From: Myxococcus sp. RHSTA-1-4 | GTDB lineage: Bacteria > Myxococcota > Myxococcia > Myxococcales > Myxococcaceae | Direction: 5' to 3' | DNA length: 47,214 nt | Assembly (NCBI RefSeq): GCF_020037125.1 | Contig: NZ_JAIQDG010000056.1 | Location: forward strand, 1 to 47,214 | In this document: piece after piece, positions 1 to 8,066 of the stretch | Layout of the letters: every line of letters begins with the position of its first letter | How positions within the stretch are numbered: position 1 is the first letter of the stretch | Position numbers and translations under genes: made by a program | Notes under the pieces: generated by a model | The model's input: only the letters and a program-made list of their open reading frames with translations | Databases searched by the model: none | What the model was told of the DNA's origin: nothing

Positions 1-184
1 GCGGAGGGACGGGCGGCCCAGGTGCAGCAGGGAGCCCTTTACCTCGCTCCTTGCCCGTTACAGCAACACGCTCCTAGGAGGGCGGGCGCCCGCCCGTCCG
101 GGGGCGCTCGGTCAGGGCGGAAAAATCCGCCGGAAAATTCCCCGGGAAGATGGGCGGGGTGCGCCGTTGAGAGGGGCGACCGCC
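1..184. other. Non-coding leader with strong palindromes
   Basis: No convincing gene is seen before the sigma factor. The stretch holds a perfect 10-bp palindrome (CTCCTAGGAG, 71-80) directly followed by a perfect 16-bp GC palindrome at 80-95. A short hairpin GCGGA-N4-TCCGC lies at 117-130, and an A/T-rich patch follows at 121-139. The tandem palindromes could end a gene lying left of the window or be a regulatory structure. No T-run follows them, so a classical terminator is uncertain. Confidence 0.4.
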
Positions 185-838
185 ATGAATGCTTTCGCCC
201 TGCAACCATCCGTCCTGTTCTCCGGCCTTTCCCGGACGCGGGGCTTGACTGGCCAGGACCGGACAGTCCAGCCTGCACACCGAGTGGATAGCAGGCCCCA
301 GTCATCGCCAACCCTGGACAGCCGGTGGTTCGCGGCATTCGCCCGGGAGCATGAGGCGGCGCTGCACGCCACCGCCCTGCGCCTGTGCGGCAACGCCGCC
401 GACGCGCGGGACCTGGTCCAGGAAACCTTCGAGCGCGGTCTTCGCAACCTGGCCCGGTACCGTCCCGGGACGGATGGGCGCGCGTGGCTGCTCACCATCC
501 TCCATCACCGATTCATCGACCGGTGCCGCTCCCACGCGCGCGAGCGCCGCGCGGACGTGTCCGCCGAGGACCTGGAAGAGCGCATCGCCGCCCCGGAGGC
601 CGAGGCCGCTCCCGCGTGGGCGTCCATCACCCCGGAGCAGCTCCGCGAGGCGCTGGAGAAGCTCCCGGAGGAGTTCCGCGCGGTGTACCGGATGCACTCG
701 TTGGAGGGCCGCTCGTACATCGAAATCTCCGAGCGCCTGGGGATTCCCAAGGCCACGGTGGGCACGCGCCTCATCCGCGCGCGCCGCCGGCTCAAGGAAC
801 TGCTGATGCCCCAGCCCCCGGGAGAGGAGGTCTCATGA
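185..838 (+). CDS. ECF-type RNA polymerase sigma factor
   Basis: The 217-residue product has the two-domain layout of group 4 sigma factors. Region 2 carries the motif DARDLVQETF and the FIDRCRSHAR core-binding helix. Region 4 carries LPEEFRAVYRMHSLEG followed by the recognition helix IPKATVGTRLIRARRRL. The first 45 or so residues are a low-complexity extension. The ATG at 185 is chosen over the in-frame TTG at 167 because a GAGAGGGG ribosome site precedes it by about 8 bases. The stop overlaps the ATG of the next gene (ATGA), so sigma and anti-sigma factor are translationally coupled. Target genes cannot be read from the window. Confidence 0.93.
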   Translation: MNAFALQPSVLFSGLSRTRGLTGQDRTVQPAHRVDSRPQSSPTLDSRWFAAFAREHEAALHATALRLCGNAADARDLVQETFERGLRNLARYRPGTDGRAWLLTILHHRFIDRCRSHARERRADVSAEDLEERIAAPEAEAAPAWASITPEQLREALEKLPEEFRAVYRMHSLEGRSYIEISERLGIPKATVGTRLIRARRRLKELLMPQPPGEEVS

Positions 839-1737
839 GCGCGCACGAGCCCAGGGACCTCGACATCCACGACCAGGTGCATGCCTTCGCGGACGGCGAG
901 CTGTCCCCGGAGGAGGCGGACGCCTTCCGCGCGCACCTCGCCACCTGCGAGCAGTGCCAGGCGGACCTGGATGACATCCTCCAGCTACAGGCGCTCGGCG
1001 GGCGGCTGGCGGAGCTGGAGGCGGAGCAGCCCGGTCCGGTGACACTGGCTCCGCCCTCGCGGCGCGCGCACGCGCCGGAGCCGCGCCGGGACGCCGCGGA
1101 TTCGCGCTCCTTTCGCCCGGCATGGAGCCACCGGCGCAGCCGGGTGGCCGCCGCCCTGTTGGCCGGCTCGCTCGCCGCGGTGCTCGCCGTGGTGGTGGTT
1201 CGCTCGCCCGGGAATGTGCCGGACACCGGCGCGGAGGTCCTGGCCCTGGCCCCCACGCGCTCCCTCGAGGCGCGGCTGAGCTGGTCCGGCGCCAGCGCGC
1301 ACCGGCCATACGCCGTGATGCGCTCGGGTGAGGAACGCCCGAAGGAGCTGGTGCCGTTGCGGGAGCTGGCGAAGCTGGAGGAGGCGGGGGACCTCCACGG
1401 GCTCGCCACGGGGCACCTGCTGCGCGGCGAGCGGGAGCGGGCGGCGGAGTACCTCCGGCGCGCGCCGGCCTCGCCGGACGTGGACAGCGACCGCGCGGTG
1501 GTGGCGATGTCGGCGGGCGCGCTGGAGGAGGCCCTCACCCTGCTGGACGGCGTGCTGGAGAAGCAGCCCCGGCACCCGCAGGCGCTGTGGAATCGGGCGC
1601 TGGTGCTTCGCGAGCTGGGCCGGGACGCGGCGGCGGCCGAGGCGTTCGACGCGGTGGCGGCGCTGCGCGAGCCGGGCTGGGCCGAGGAGGCTCGGGAGCG
1701 CGCCGCGGCGCTGCGCCGCGGGCCGCAAGGGCGCTAG
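835..1737 (+). CDS. Zinc-finger anti-sigma factor with TM and TPR-like C-terminus
   Basis: This 300-residue protein starts at the ATG overlapping the sigma stop, behind a GAGGAGG ribosome site. Residues 1-60 form a zf-HC2 anti-sigma domain with H34-x3-C38-x2-C41. One membrane helix lies at about 104-123. The C-terminal, presumably periplasmic, half is helical and ends in a TPR-like pair of helices (ALEEALTLLDGVLEKQPRHP, then ALWNRALVLRELGRDAAAAE). The overlap and domain content make it the partner that would hold the upstream sigma factor at the membrane. A TPR-type sensor portion suggests protein-protein contact in the periplasm. That last point is inference. Confidence 0.88.
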   Translation: MSAHEPRDLDIHDQVHAFADGELSPEEADAFRAHLATCEQCQADLDDILQLQALGGRLAELEAEQPGPVTLAPPSRRAHAPEPRRDAADSRSFRPAWSHRRSRVAAALLAGSLAAVLAVVVVRSPGNVPDTGAEVLALAPTRSLEARLSWSGASAHRPYAVMRSGEERPKELVPLRELAKLEEAGDLHGLATGHLLRGERERAAEYLRRAPASPDVDSDRAVVAMSAGALEEALTLLDGVLEKQPRHPQALWNRALVLRELGRDAAAAEAFDAVAALREPGWAEEARERAAALRRGPQGR

Positions 1738-1742
1738 GGACA

Positions 1743-1769
1743 CGGGCGGGAAGCCGTCGTCCCGTCCCG
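1743..1769. terminator. GC hairpin between convergent genes
   Basis: CGGGcGGG (1743-1750) can pair with CCCgtCCCG (1761-1769) across a 10-base loop, with a small internal bulge. It lies between the stop of the anti-sigma gene and the stop of the convergent DUF3616 gene and could serve both. No T-run is present. Confidence 0.4.
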
Positions 1770-1770
1770 C

Positions 1771-2862
1771 TCAGAACAGCCGGAACACGTCCGCCAGCAC
1801 GCCGCACGGCCCGTAGCGCCGCTGCGGCGAGGGTGAGTCGTAGACGATGAGGACGGAGTCGTCCTGCTCGAAGTAGGAGAACAGGGACAGGCCCTCCGCG
1901 TGGTCCGTCTTCTCCGTGCGGGGGACGTCGAAGAGGGGCTCCAGGTCTCCCGGAGCCTGCCTGTGGAGGGAATCCTCGGTGAGGCGCAGCCCGCCGCGCA
2001 GCCGGTAGAGGCGGATGGTGCCGTCCAGCGGCAGCGTGGGCCCGGCGAGGATGAGCAGGTCGTCCCCGTACCGGCTCAGCTCGCGGATGCCCAGCCCGTC
2101 CAGGTCGAGGAAGTGCTTGCGGTACCAGCCGTTCTTCTTCCTGCGCTTCGGCTCGAGGAAGCCGCCGCCGGTGTCCACCACCTCCATCTCCAGCAGCACC
2201 GCCCAGCCGCGCAGCACCGGGCCTCGCAGCCCCAGGAAGACGCGGTCGCCGTCCACCGCCAGCCCCTCGATGTCCAGGCCGTTGTCCTTGCTGGGAATGG
2301 CCAGCGCCCCGGGCGGAGCGCCCTTGCCGGCCGGCACGAGGAAGGGGCCCAGGTGCTCGTCGCTCCGCAGCAACTCCACCAGCGTGCTGCCGCCGGAGCC
2401 CGACGGCTCCAGCTTCGCCGCGCCCCTCCGTGAGGCCTTCTCCGGCCCGCCCTGCTCCTCCGTGGCGGGCAGCGGCAGGCGCGCCAGCATGAAGCGCGCG
2501 GGCTGGTGCTCCACGGTGGCCAGCCGGGCCAGGTCCTTCTCCACGCGCTTGCCCTTGGGCTTCTTGCGCACGGCGCTGTGCGAGCCGACGAGCCACAGGT
2601 GGCCGTCCTGGATGTCCAGCGCCTCGATGTCCATCTCCTCGCCACCCTTCACCCCCAGCCGCGCCGCCACGTCATGGCGCTGCTGGTGGGAGAAGACGCG
2701 GGGCTCCTCGGGGCTGAGCCGGTGCAGCACGCCGTGCTCGTCCGACGCCACCCAGACGCCGCCATCCGGCGCGCGTGCGGCGGCGGACAAATCCTCCGGC
2801 ACCGCGGCGGCGTCCGCGTCGAACTTCAGCAGCAGGCGTCCGAGGAGCTGGGGCGTCTCCAT
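1771..2862 (-). CDS. DUF3616 family protein
   Basis: The 363-residue protein shows the alternating short strands of a beta-propeller-like fold: GVWVASDEHGVLHRLS, LDIQDGHLWLVGSHSA, DIEGLAVDGDRVFLGLRGPV and GLGIRELSRYGDDLLILAGP. It ends in FSYFEQDDSVLIVYDSPS. This pattern matches the DUF3616 family, whose function is unknown. There is no signal peptide, so it is probably cytoplasmic. It starts 4 bp after the stop of a small gene (2867-3040) and the two are probably one operon. It converges on the sigma/anti-sigma pair. Confidence 0.8.
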   Translation of the reverse strand: METPQLLGRLLLKFDADAAAVPEDLSAAARAPDGGVWVASDEHGVLHRLSPEEPRVFSHQQRHDVAARLGVKGGEEMDIEALDIQDGHLWLVGSHSAVRKKPKGKRVEKDLARLATVEHQPARFMLARLPLPATEEQGGPEKASRRGAAKLEPSGSGGSTLVELLRSDEHLGPFLVPAGKGAPPGALAIPSKDNGLDIEGLAVDGDRVFLGLRGPVLRGWAVLLEMEVVDTGGGFLEPKRRKKNGWYRKHFLDLDGLGIRELSRYGDDLLILAGPTLPLDGTIRLYRLRGGLRLTEDSLHRQAPGDLEPLFDVPRTEKTDHAEGLSLFSYFEQDDSVLIVYDSPSPQRRYGPCGVLADVFRLF

Positions 2863-2866
2863 GCGC

Positions 2867-3040
2867 CTAGTTTCGCAGCCGCGGGTTCGCGGGCTTCGGC
2901 GGGTTCATGGCCAGCACCGCGGCGATGTAGCGCGCCTGGCTCTCGCTGGTGCAGCGGACCTCCTGGATGCGTCCGCCCATCCTCACGCGGACGACCCAGC
3001 CTTCATTGTCTCGGGTCCATGCGGGCGTGTCCGTCGTCAT
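2867..3040 (-). CDS. Small hypothetical protein upstream of DUF3616 gene
   Basis: This 57-residue protein begins MTTDTPAWTRDNEGW and is mostly strand-helix: a beta part (GWVVRVRMGGRIQEVRCTS), then a helix (ESQARYIAAVLAMN) and a basic proline-rich tail. The start at 3040 is preferred to the ATG at 3049. AAGGATGGAG lies directly in front of 3040, whereas 3049 has no room for a ribosome site. It sits 4 bp upstream of the DUF3616 gene on the same strand. I do not recognise a family; the function is unknown. Confidence 0.6.
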   Translation of the reverse strand: MTTDTPAWTRDNEGWVVRVRMGGRIQEVRCTSESQARYIAAVLAMNPPKPANPRLRN

Positions 3041-3236
3041 GGTCTCCATCCTTTGGGGTCATCCTCCCACCCGGAAATGGAGCACCCGGCGTGCCAGCGC
3101 CCGGAGCGTGAAAATCCAGTCGCTTTCTCTGTTGGCCGGCCCACGAAGCGTGTGATTCCCGTCGCTTGCCCCGTCCCATTGGCCAGTGGAGGACAGGCGG
3201 GCCTGTACTTCTTGCGAACCCGTGGGTGGCGGAGCT

Positions 3237-5183
3237 TCAGTGTACGTGCTGCTGTCCCTGCTGCTCCACGGGCGGCTCCGCGGTGGCTCCCTTCAAGAGG
3301 GGCAGCGCGACGTGGAAGGTCGAGCCGCGGCCCACCTCGCTCTCCACCCAGATGCGGCCGCCATGGCGCTCGACGATGTCGCGGCTGATGTAGAGCCCGA
3401 GCCCCAGCCCGCCGTACGAGCGCGAGGACACGTTGCGCGCGCGGAAGTAGCGGTCGAAGAGGAGCTTCTGCTGGTCCGGGGGAATGCCGATGCCCGGGTC
3501 CGTCACCGACAGCAGCGCCATCTCGCCGCGCGTGCGCAGCGCCACGCGGATGATGCCGCCGTCCGGGCTGTACTTGAACGCGTTCTCCACCAGGTTGGAG
3601 ATGACCTGCTCCAGCCGGTACGGGTCGGCCCGCACCAGCACGGGCTGAGAGGGACGCTCGAAGTGGAGGGTGTGGCCACCGCGGTGGACCTCCATGGACT
3701 GGAGGACATGCTCCACCAGGTCGTCCAGCCGTGTCGTCTCCGGGTGCAGCGCGAGCCGGCCCGCTTCGATTCGCGAGGCGTCCAGCAAGTCGTTGATGAG
3801 GCCGGTGATGCGCAAGAGGTGCTGGCGGGCGTGGCGCAGGGTGGACGGGTCCACGTGCTCGCCGCGTTCCAGCCGGCGCTCCAGCGTGGCCAGCCGGAGG
3901 CTGAGCGGGGTGAGCGGCGTCTTCAGCTCGTGCGAGGCGATGGACAGGAAGTCGTCGCGCACGCGGATGGCCTCCTGGGCCTCGCGGTACAGGCGTCCGC
4001 GCTCCTCCTCGGCGCGCCTGCGGTCGGTGATGTCCTCAATCAGCACCCCGACGCCGAGGATGCGGCCGTCCGGCGCGCGCACGGGATAGAAGCTGCCGGC
4101 CATGTGGCGCAGGGGGCCGGGTATGCCCAGCTCCGCGGAGGTGGCCTCGCGCTTCTCCAGCGGCTCGCCCGACTCCAGCACGCGCCGCATGGCCTGCTCC
4201 ACCGCCGCGCCGGTGGGGCCCAGCACCTCGCGCGGGTGACGGCCGACGTGCGCCTCCGGGGGCCTGCCGTTGAGGCCGGCCAGCACGTCGTTGACGCGCA
4301 CGTAGCGCAGGTCCGTGTCGAGGAAGCCCAGGCCGATGGGGGCGGTGCGGAACAGGGTGGCGAGCTGGGCAAGGCTCTCGTCGCGCTCGCGCTCGGTGCG
4401 GCGCCGCTCGGTGATGTCCTCGACGATTCCCACTCCGCCCTCCACGCGGCCGGAGCTGTCGCGGATGGGGGTGAAGCGCACGTGCACCGGGGTCCGCTTG
4501 TCCACCGTGACGGAGCGGTACTCCCCCTCATAGTCGGCGGGGCGTCCGGCGAGCGTCTCTCGCACGCAGTGTTGGATGTGCTCGTCACGGAGGCTGAGCA
4601 GGTTGAGGCCCACCAGGATGCGCTTGGGCGAACCGATGATGCGCACGAACCTGTCGTTGCAGGCGGTGACGACGGGGGTGGTGTCGAAGTGGAAGATGCC
4701 CAGCGGCGCGTTCTCCACCAGGACGCGGTAGAGGGAGTCGCCGTTGGTGCTGCCCCCGCCGGGGGCCGGCTTCACCTGGCGCGCGGCGTGCTCCACCGGC
4801 TCGTGCACGGTGTCGATGACCTCGTGCAGGCGCCGGAAGTTGATGACGATGCGCTCCTTCTCGCCCTGCCCGCTGGAGCCCACCGTCAGCTCCACGAGGA
4901 CCTCCACGCCGTCCTTGCGGCGCGCGAGCACGCGGATGGCCCGGCCTCCCAGCGAGTCCCTGCGCGACAGCAGGTAGCGCAGCAGGCTCTTCCCGGCATA
5001 CTCCCTCAGGCGCTGGGGGAAGATGCAGGAGACGTGCTGGCCCTTCAGCTCCTCCCGCTTCCAGCCGAACAACCGCTCGGCGGCGCTGTTGAGGATGCAG
5101 ATGTGCTCATGGGCGTCGCAGGCCACGAATGGGTCCACGGCGGCATCCAGCCACGCACTGAGCTCATTTGTGGCGTCGGCCAT
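3237..5183 (-). CDS. Multi-PAS sensor histidine kinase
   Basis: A 648-residue cytoplasmic kinase with no membrane segment visible. Three PAS domains come first: about 5-110 with NSAAERLFGWKREELKG, 165-290 ending in a PAC-like GIVEDITERRR, and 300-415. A HisKA domain follows with phospho-acceptor H418 in SHELKTPLTPLS. The HATPase_c domain has the N-box NLVENAFKYS, the G1 box DPGIGIPPDQ and the G2 box YGGLGLGLYI. The start at 5183 (MADATNELS) has an AGGGGAG site upstream; the reading frame stays open to 5324 but that part looks non-coding. No receiver domain or adjacent response regulator exists, so the partner is encoded elsewhere. Confidence 0.92.
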   Translation of the reverse strand: MADATNELSAWLDAAVDPFVACDAHEHICILNSAAERLFGWKREELKGQHVSCIFPQRLREYAGKSLLRYLLSRRDSLGGRAIRVLARRKDGVEVLVELTVGSSGQGEKERIVINFRRLHEVIDTVHEPVEHAARQVKPAPGGGSTNGDSLYRVLVENAPLGIFHFDTTPVVTACNDRFVRIIGSPKRILVGLNLLSLRDEHIQHCVRETLAGRPADYEGEYRSVTVDKRTPVHVRFTPIRDSSGRVEGGVGIVEDITERRRTERERDESLAQLATLFRTAPIGLGFLDTDLRYVRVNDVLAGLNGRPPEAHVGRHPREVLGPTGAAVEQAMRRVLESGEPLEKREATSAELGIPGPLRHMAGSFYPVRAPDGRILGVGVLIEDITDRRRAEEERGRLYREAQEAIRVRDDFLSIASHELKTPLTPLSLRLATLERRLERGEHVDPSTLRHARQHLLRITGLINDLLDASRIEAGRLALHPETTRLDDLVEHVLQSMEVHRGGHTLHFERPSQPVLVRADPYRLEQVISNLVENAFKYSPDGGIIRVALRTRGEMALLSVTDPGIGIPPDQQKLLFDRYFRARNVSSRSYGGLGLGLYISRDIVERHGGRIWVESEVGRGSTFHVALPLLKGATAEPPVEQQGQQHVH

Positions 5184-5381
5184 GCGCTCCCCTGCGCCCG
5201 CTCCGCACCTGCCTGGCCGGTGGGCTGGGACTTGGGGCCCTGGCGCCCGCAATGCGAGGCGCGGCGGGCGTGTCCCCTTTCCATACAAGTAGCCATTGAC
5301 GTCGCGCGTCGCGCCTCCCGCCATGCGGCCGGCTGATGAGACTGGTCAGTCCGCGAGGCGGGCGGGAGGGCGGGCGCCCTG

Positions 5382-8003
5382 CTAGCGCTTGCTCCCCGTC
5401 CGTCCCCGCGCCGGCTTCTTCCGCGCCGTGGGCTTCGCGCGGCCCGCGGCTCGCGTGCGCGGAGGCTTGGGGGCCCCGCTTCCCAGCGTGAGTCCTTCCA
5501 GCCGCTCGCGCAGCGCGCGGGTCTCCTCCTTGAGGCGGTCCAGCTCCTCGCGCAGCGCGGCCACCTCGCGGGCCTGGGGCTCGCCCTCACGCAGGGCGCG
5601 TATCGTCTCGCGGGCGGCGCGGCGGGCGCGCGGGTCCTCCAGCGGCGTGCCCTCCAGGGCGGGGATGAGCCGCCGGTCACCGAGCGCGCGTCCCGCCTCG
5701 AACACGCCCATCTGCACGCGGAAGAGCGGGTCCCTCAGCAGCTCCGCGAGCAGGTCCACGGCCTCGCGCTTGCGGCCGGCCACCTCGGCCAGCTTCGCCA
5801 CGGCATGGGTGGCGGCGCGGCGGAGGAGGCGAGGCTGGCCATACGCGGTGCGCGCCACGGCGATGGGGAAGGCGGCGGGGTCCTGCGACTCGGCGAGCCC
5901 GTCCATGGCGCCCACGGCGATGACGTCCTGGAAGGAGGGCCGGGTGGTGGCGGCCTCCAGCACGGCCACCGCGTCCGGGGCGCGCACCTTGCCGTAGCTG
6001 CGCGCGGCCTCGGCCTCCACGAAGTAGCTGGTATCCCCGGCCTCGACGAGCGCGCGCAGGCGGGCGGTGACGTCCGCGTCGCGGCGGAACTCCCCCAGCG
6101 CCGCCACCACGGCGCGGCGCACGCGGGGGTGCTCGGTGGTGAGCGCGGCGAGCAGGCGCGCGCGCGCCTCGGGCGTGCGGAGGCGTCCGAGGGACTTCGC
6201 GCACGCGGCGCGGGTGCCCCAGAAGAGGCGGGCATCCGCGAGCGCGTCGCCCAGCGCCTCCACGGCGCGCATGCCTCCGTGTTTGCCCAGGGCCACGGCG
6301 GCCTCGGTGCGGGCGCGGGACTCCGGCGCGGCGCGCAGCTCCTCCAGCCAGAGGCCCGCGGCCTTGTCCACGTCCAGCGTGCCGAGCACGTCGCGGCGCG
6401 GGTCCACGCGCACCTGCGTGGGCGCGGTGGGGCAGGGCAGGAGGAAGGCGTGCTCGGCGTCCGTCACCTCCAGGCGGTGGAGCGTGTCCAGCCCGTCGGC
6501 GGTGACGGAGACGTCGAGCGGCAGGCGGAAGACGGGCGTGCCGCCGTCGGTGCGCTGCGTCTGGCGGACCTTGATGCGCAGGCGGGCGTCCTCGGCCTCG
6601 TAGCGCACCTCCACCTTGAGCTCCGGGTGGCCGGGGGCGAAGACGTACTGGTCGAAGAAGGCGTCCAGGTTGTGGCCGGTGGACTCCTCGATGGCGCGGG
6701 CCAGGTCCACCGTCTCCACGGAGCCGTGGCGGTGGCGGGCCACGTAGTGGCGCAGGCCGCGGAAGAAGAGCGCGTCCCCCAGGCGGCGGCGCAGCTCGTG
6801 GAGGACGAGGCCGCCTTTTTCATAGAGGTGCCGGTCGAAGACGTCCATGGGCGCGTGGAAGCGGCGCGCGACGATGGGGCGGGCATAGCGCTCGCGCACC
6901 TCGCCCAGGTAGCCCTCGAGCTGGACGACGCGGTGCTGGTCCGCCTCGTCCTGTCCGTCGGCGCGCTCCTTCCAGAGCACCTCGCACCAGGTGGCGAAGC
7001 CCTCGTTGAGCCAGCCGTGGGGCCAGTCGCGGCAGGTGACGAGGTCGCCGAACCACTGGTGGGCCAGCTCGTGGGAGACGAGGGGCTCGGCGGTGTAGTC
7101 CGGCTGGGCGCGCGCGTCGTGGAGGACGGAGTCGGTGAGGCTGGTGGCGGTGGTGTTCTCCATGCCGCCGAGGATGAACTCGGTGAGGAAGACCTGGGCG
7201 TAGCCGCTCCAGGGGAAGGGCTCGCCGGTGAGCTCCTGGAAGACGCGCACCATCTCCGGGGTGCGGCCCACGCAGCGCAGGGCGTCCTCGCGGCGGCCCC
7301 TGGGGAAGAGGTAGCGCAGGGGGACGGTGCCGGCGGAGTCGGTGGCCTCCTCGAACTCGCCCACGGCGAGGGTGACGAGGTAGGGGGCGTGGGGCTGCTC
7401 CATCCGGAAGTGCTGGGTGCGGCGGGTGCCGTCGGTGCGGTCGCTGACGAGGACGCCGTTGGAGAGGGCGGTCATCTCCGCGGGGAAGGTGGCGATGACC
7501 TCGGACGTGGCCTTCTGGGCGGGGGTGTCCAGGCTGGGGAACCACGCGCGCGCGTCGATGTCCTGGCCCTGCGTCCAGGCCTGGCGGGGGCGGTCGGGGT
7601 AGCCGGCGTCGGGGCCCCAGAAGTAGAGGCCGCGGCGGGGGTGGCACGCGTAGTGGATGGCCACCTCGCAGGCGTGGCCGGGGGACAGCGGCGCGGGCAG
7701 CTCGACGCGGACGTGGGCGCCGGAGTTGGAGAAGCGCGTGGATTGTCCCTCGACGAGGACCTGGGAGACGTCGAGGTCCACGGCATCGAAGGTGACGGTG
7801 GAGACGGGGCGGACGGCGGAGACGCGGGTGGTGCAGACGCCGGAGAGGCGCTTCCGGTCGAAGTCGAGGTCCAGCTCGAGGCGGACGTGCTCGGCGCGGA
7901 CGGGGCGCTCGGCGGCGTAGTGCTCGGTGGCGCCGGGGAGCGAGAAGGGGTGTGGGTCGGAAGGCGGGATGGACTCAGCGGCGTGGCGGTGGCAGCAGCG
8001 CAT
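5382..8003 (-). CDS. M1 family aminopeptidase with HEAT-repeat C-terminus
   Basis: An 873-residue zinc aminopeptidase. The N-terminal beta domain is followed by the exopeptidase motif GGMENTTATS (about 278-287) and the zinc motif HELAHQWFGD (H311-E-x2-H315), with the third ligand in WLNEGFATW. After the catalytic half, residues 540-800 form a row of HEAT-like helical pairs such as RTEAAVALGKHGGMRAVEAL. A coiled coil (about 815-845) and a Lys/Arg/Pro/Ala tail follow. M1 enzymes usually end in an ERAP-type helical domain; HEAT repeats are a known variant. The start at 8003 is chosen because family-like sequence begins nearby; the frame continues open to 8057. There is no signal peptide. Confidence 0.9.
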   Translation of the reverse strand: MRCCHRHAAESIPPSDPHPFSLPGATEHYAAERPVRAEHVRLELDLDFDRKRLSGVCTTRVSAVRPVSTVTFDAVDLDVSQVLVEGQSTRFSNSGAHVRVELPAPLSPGHACEVAIHYACHPRRGLYFWGPDAGYPDRPRQAWTQGQDIDARAWFPSLDTPAQKATSEVIATFPAEMTALSNGVLVSDRTDGTRRTQHFRMEQPHAPYLVTLAVGEFEEATDSAGTVPLRYLFPRGRREDALRCVGRTPEMVRVFQELTGEPFPWSGYAQVFLTEFILGGMENTTATSLTDSVLHDARAQPDYTAEPLVSHELAHQWFGDLVTCRDWPHGWLNEGFATWCEVLWKERADGQDEADQHRVVQLEGYLGEVRERYARPIVARRFHAPMDVFDRHLYEKGGLVLHELRRRLGDALFFRGLRHYVARHRHGSVETVDLARAIEESTGHNLDAFFDQYVFAPGHPELKVEVRYEAEDARLRIKVRQTQRTDGGTPVFRLPLDVSVTADGLDTLHRLEVTDAEHAFLLPCPTAPTQVRVDPRRDVLGTLDVDKAAGLWLEELRAAPESRARTEAAVALGKHGGMRAVEALGDALADARLFWGTRAACAKSLGRLRTPEARARLLAALTTEHPRVRRAVVAALGEFRRDADVTARLRALVEAGDTSYFVEAEAARSYGKVRAPDAVAVLEAATTRPSFQDVIAVGAMDGLAESQDPAAFPIAVARTAYGQPRLLRRAATHAVAKLAEVAGRKREAVDLLAELLRDPLFRVQMGVFEAGRALGDRRLIPALEGTPLEDPRARRAARETIRALREGEPQAREVAALREELDRLKEETRALRERLEGLTLGSGAPKPPRTRAAGRAKPTARKKPARGRTGSKR

Positions 8004-8066
8004 AAGCAGTGAAGACTCTTCCGCAAGCCCGCGCCACCGTCGAGTCACAGCGCACAAAAGTGTGGT

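Noticed and set aside
144..168. ECF-type promoter (GGGAAG at 144-149 and CGTT at 165-168) for sigma autoregulation
   Set aside because: The spacing of 15 bp and the poor -35 match are not convincing by eye.
3186..5336. A 716-residue plus-strand open frame opposite the histidine kinase
   Set aside because: It is the antisense shadow of a clear kinase gene, rich in His, Val, Gln and Ala with no domain.
5805..8012. A 735-residue plus-strand open frame opposite the M1 aminopeptidase
   Set aside because: It is a glycine/alanine/valine-rich antisense frame without family features.
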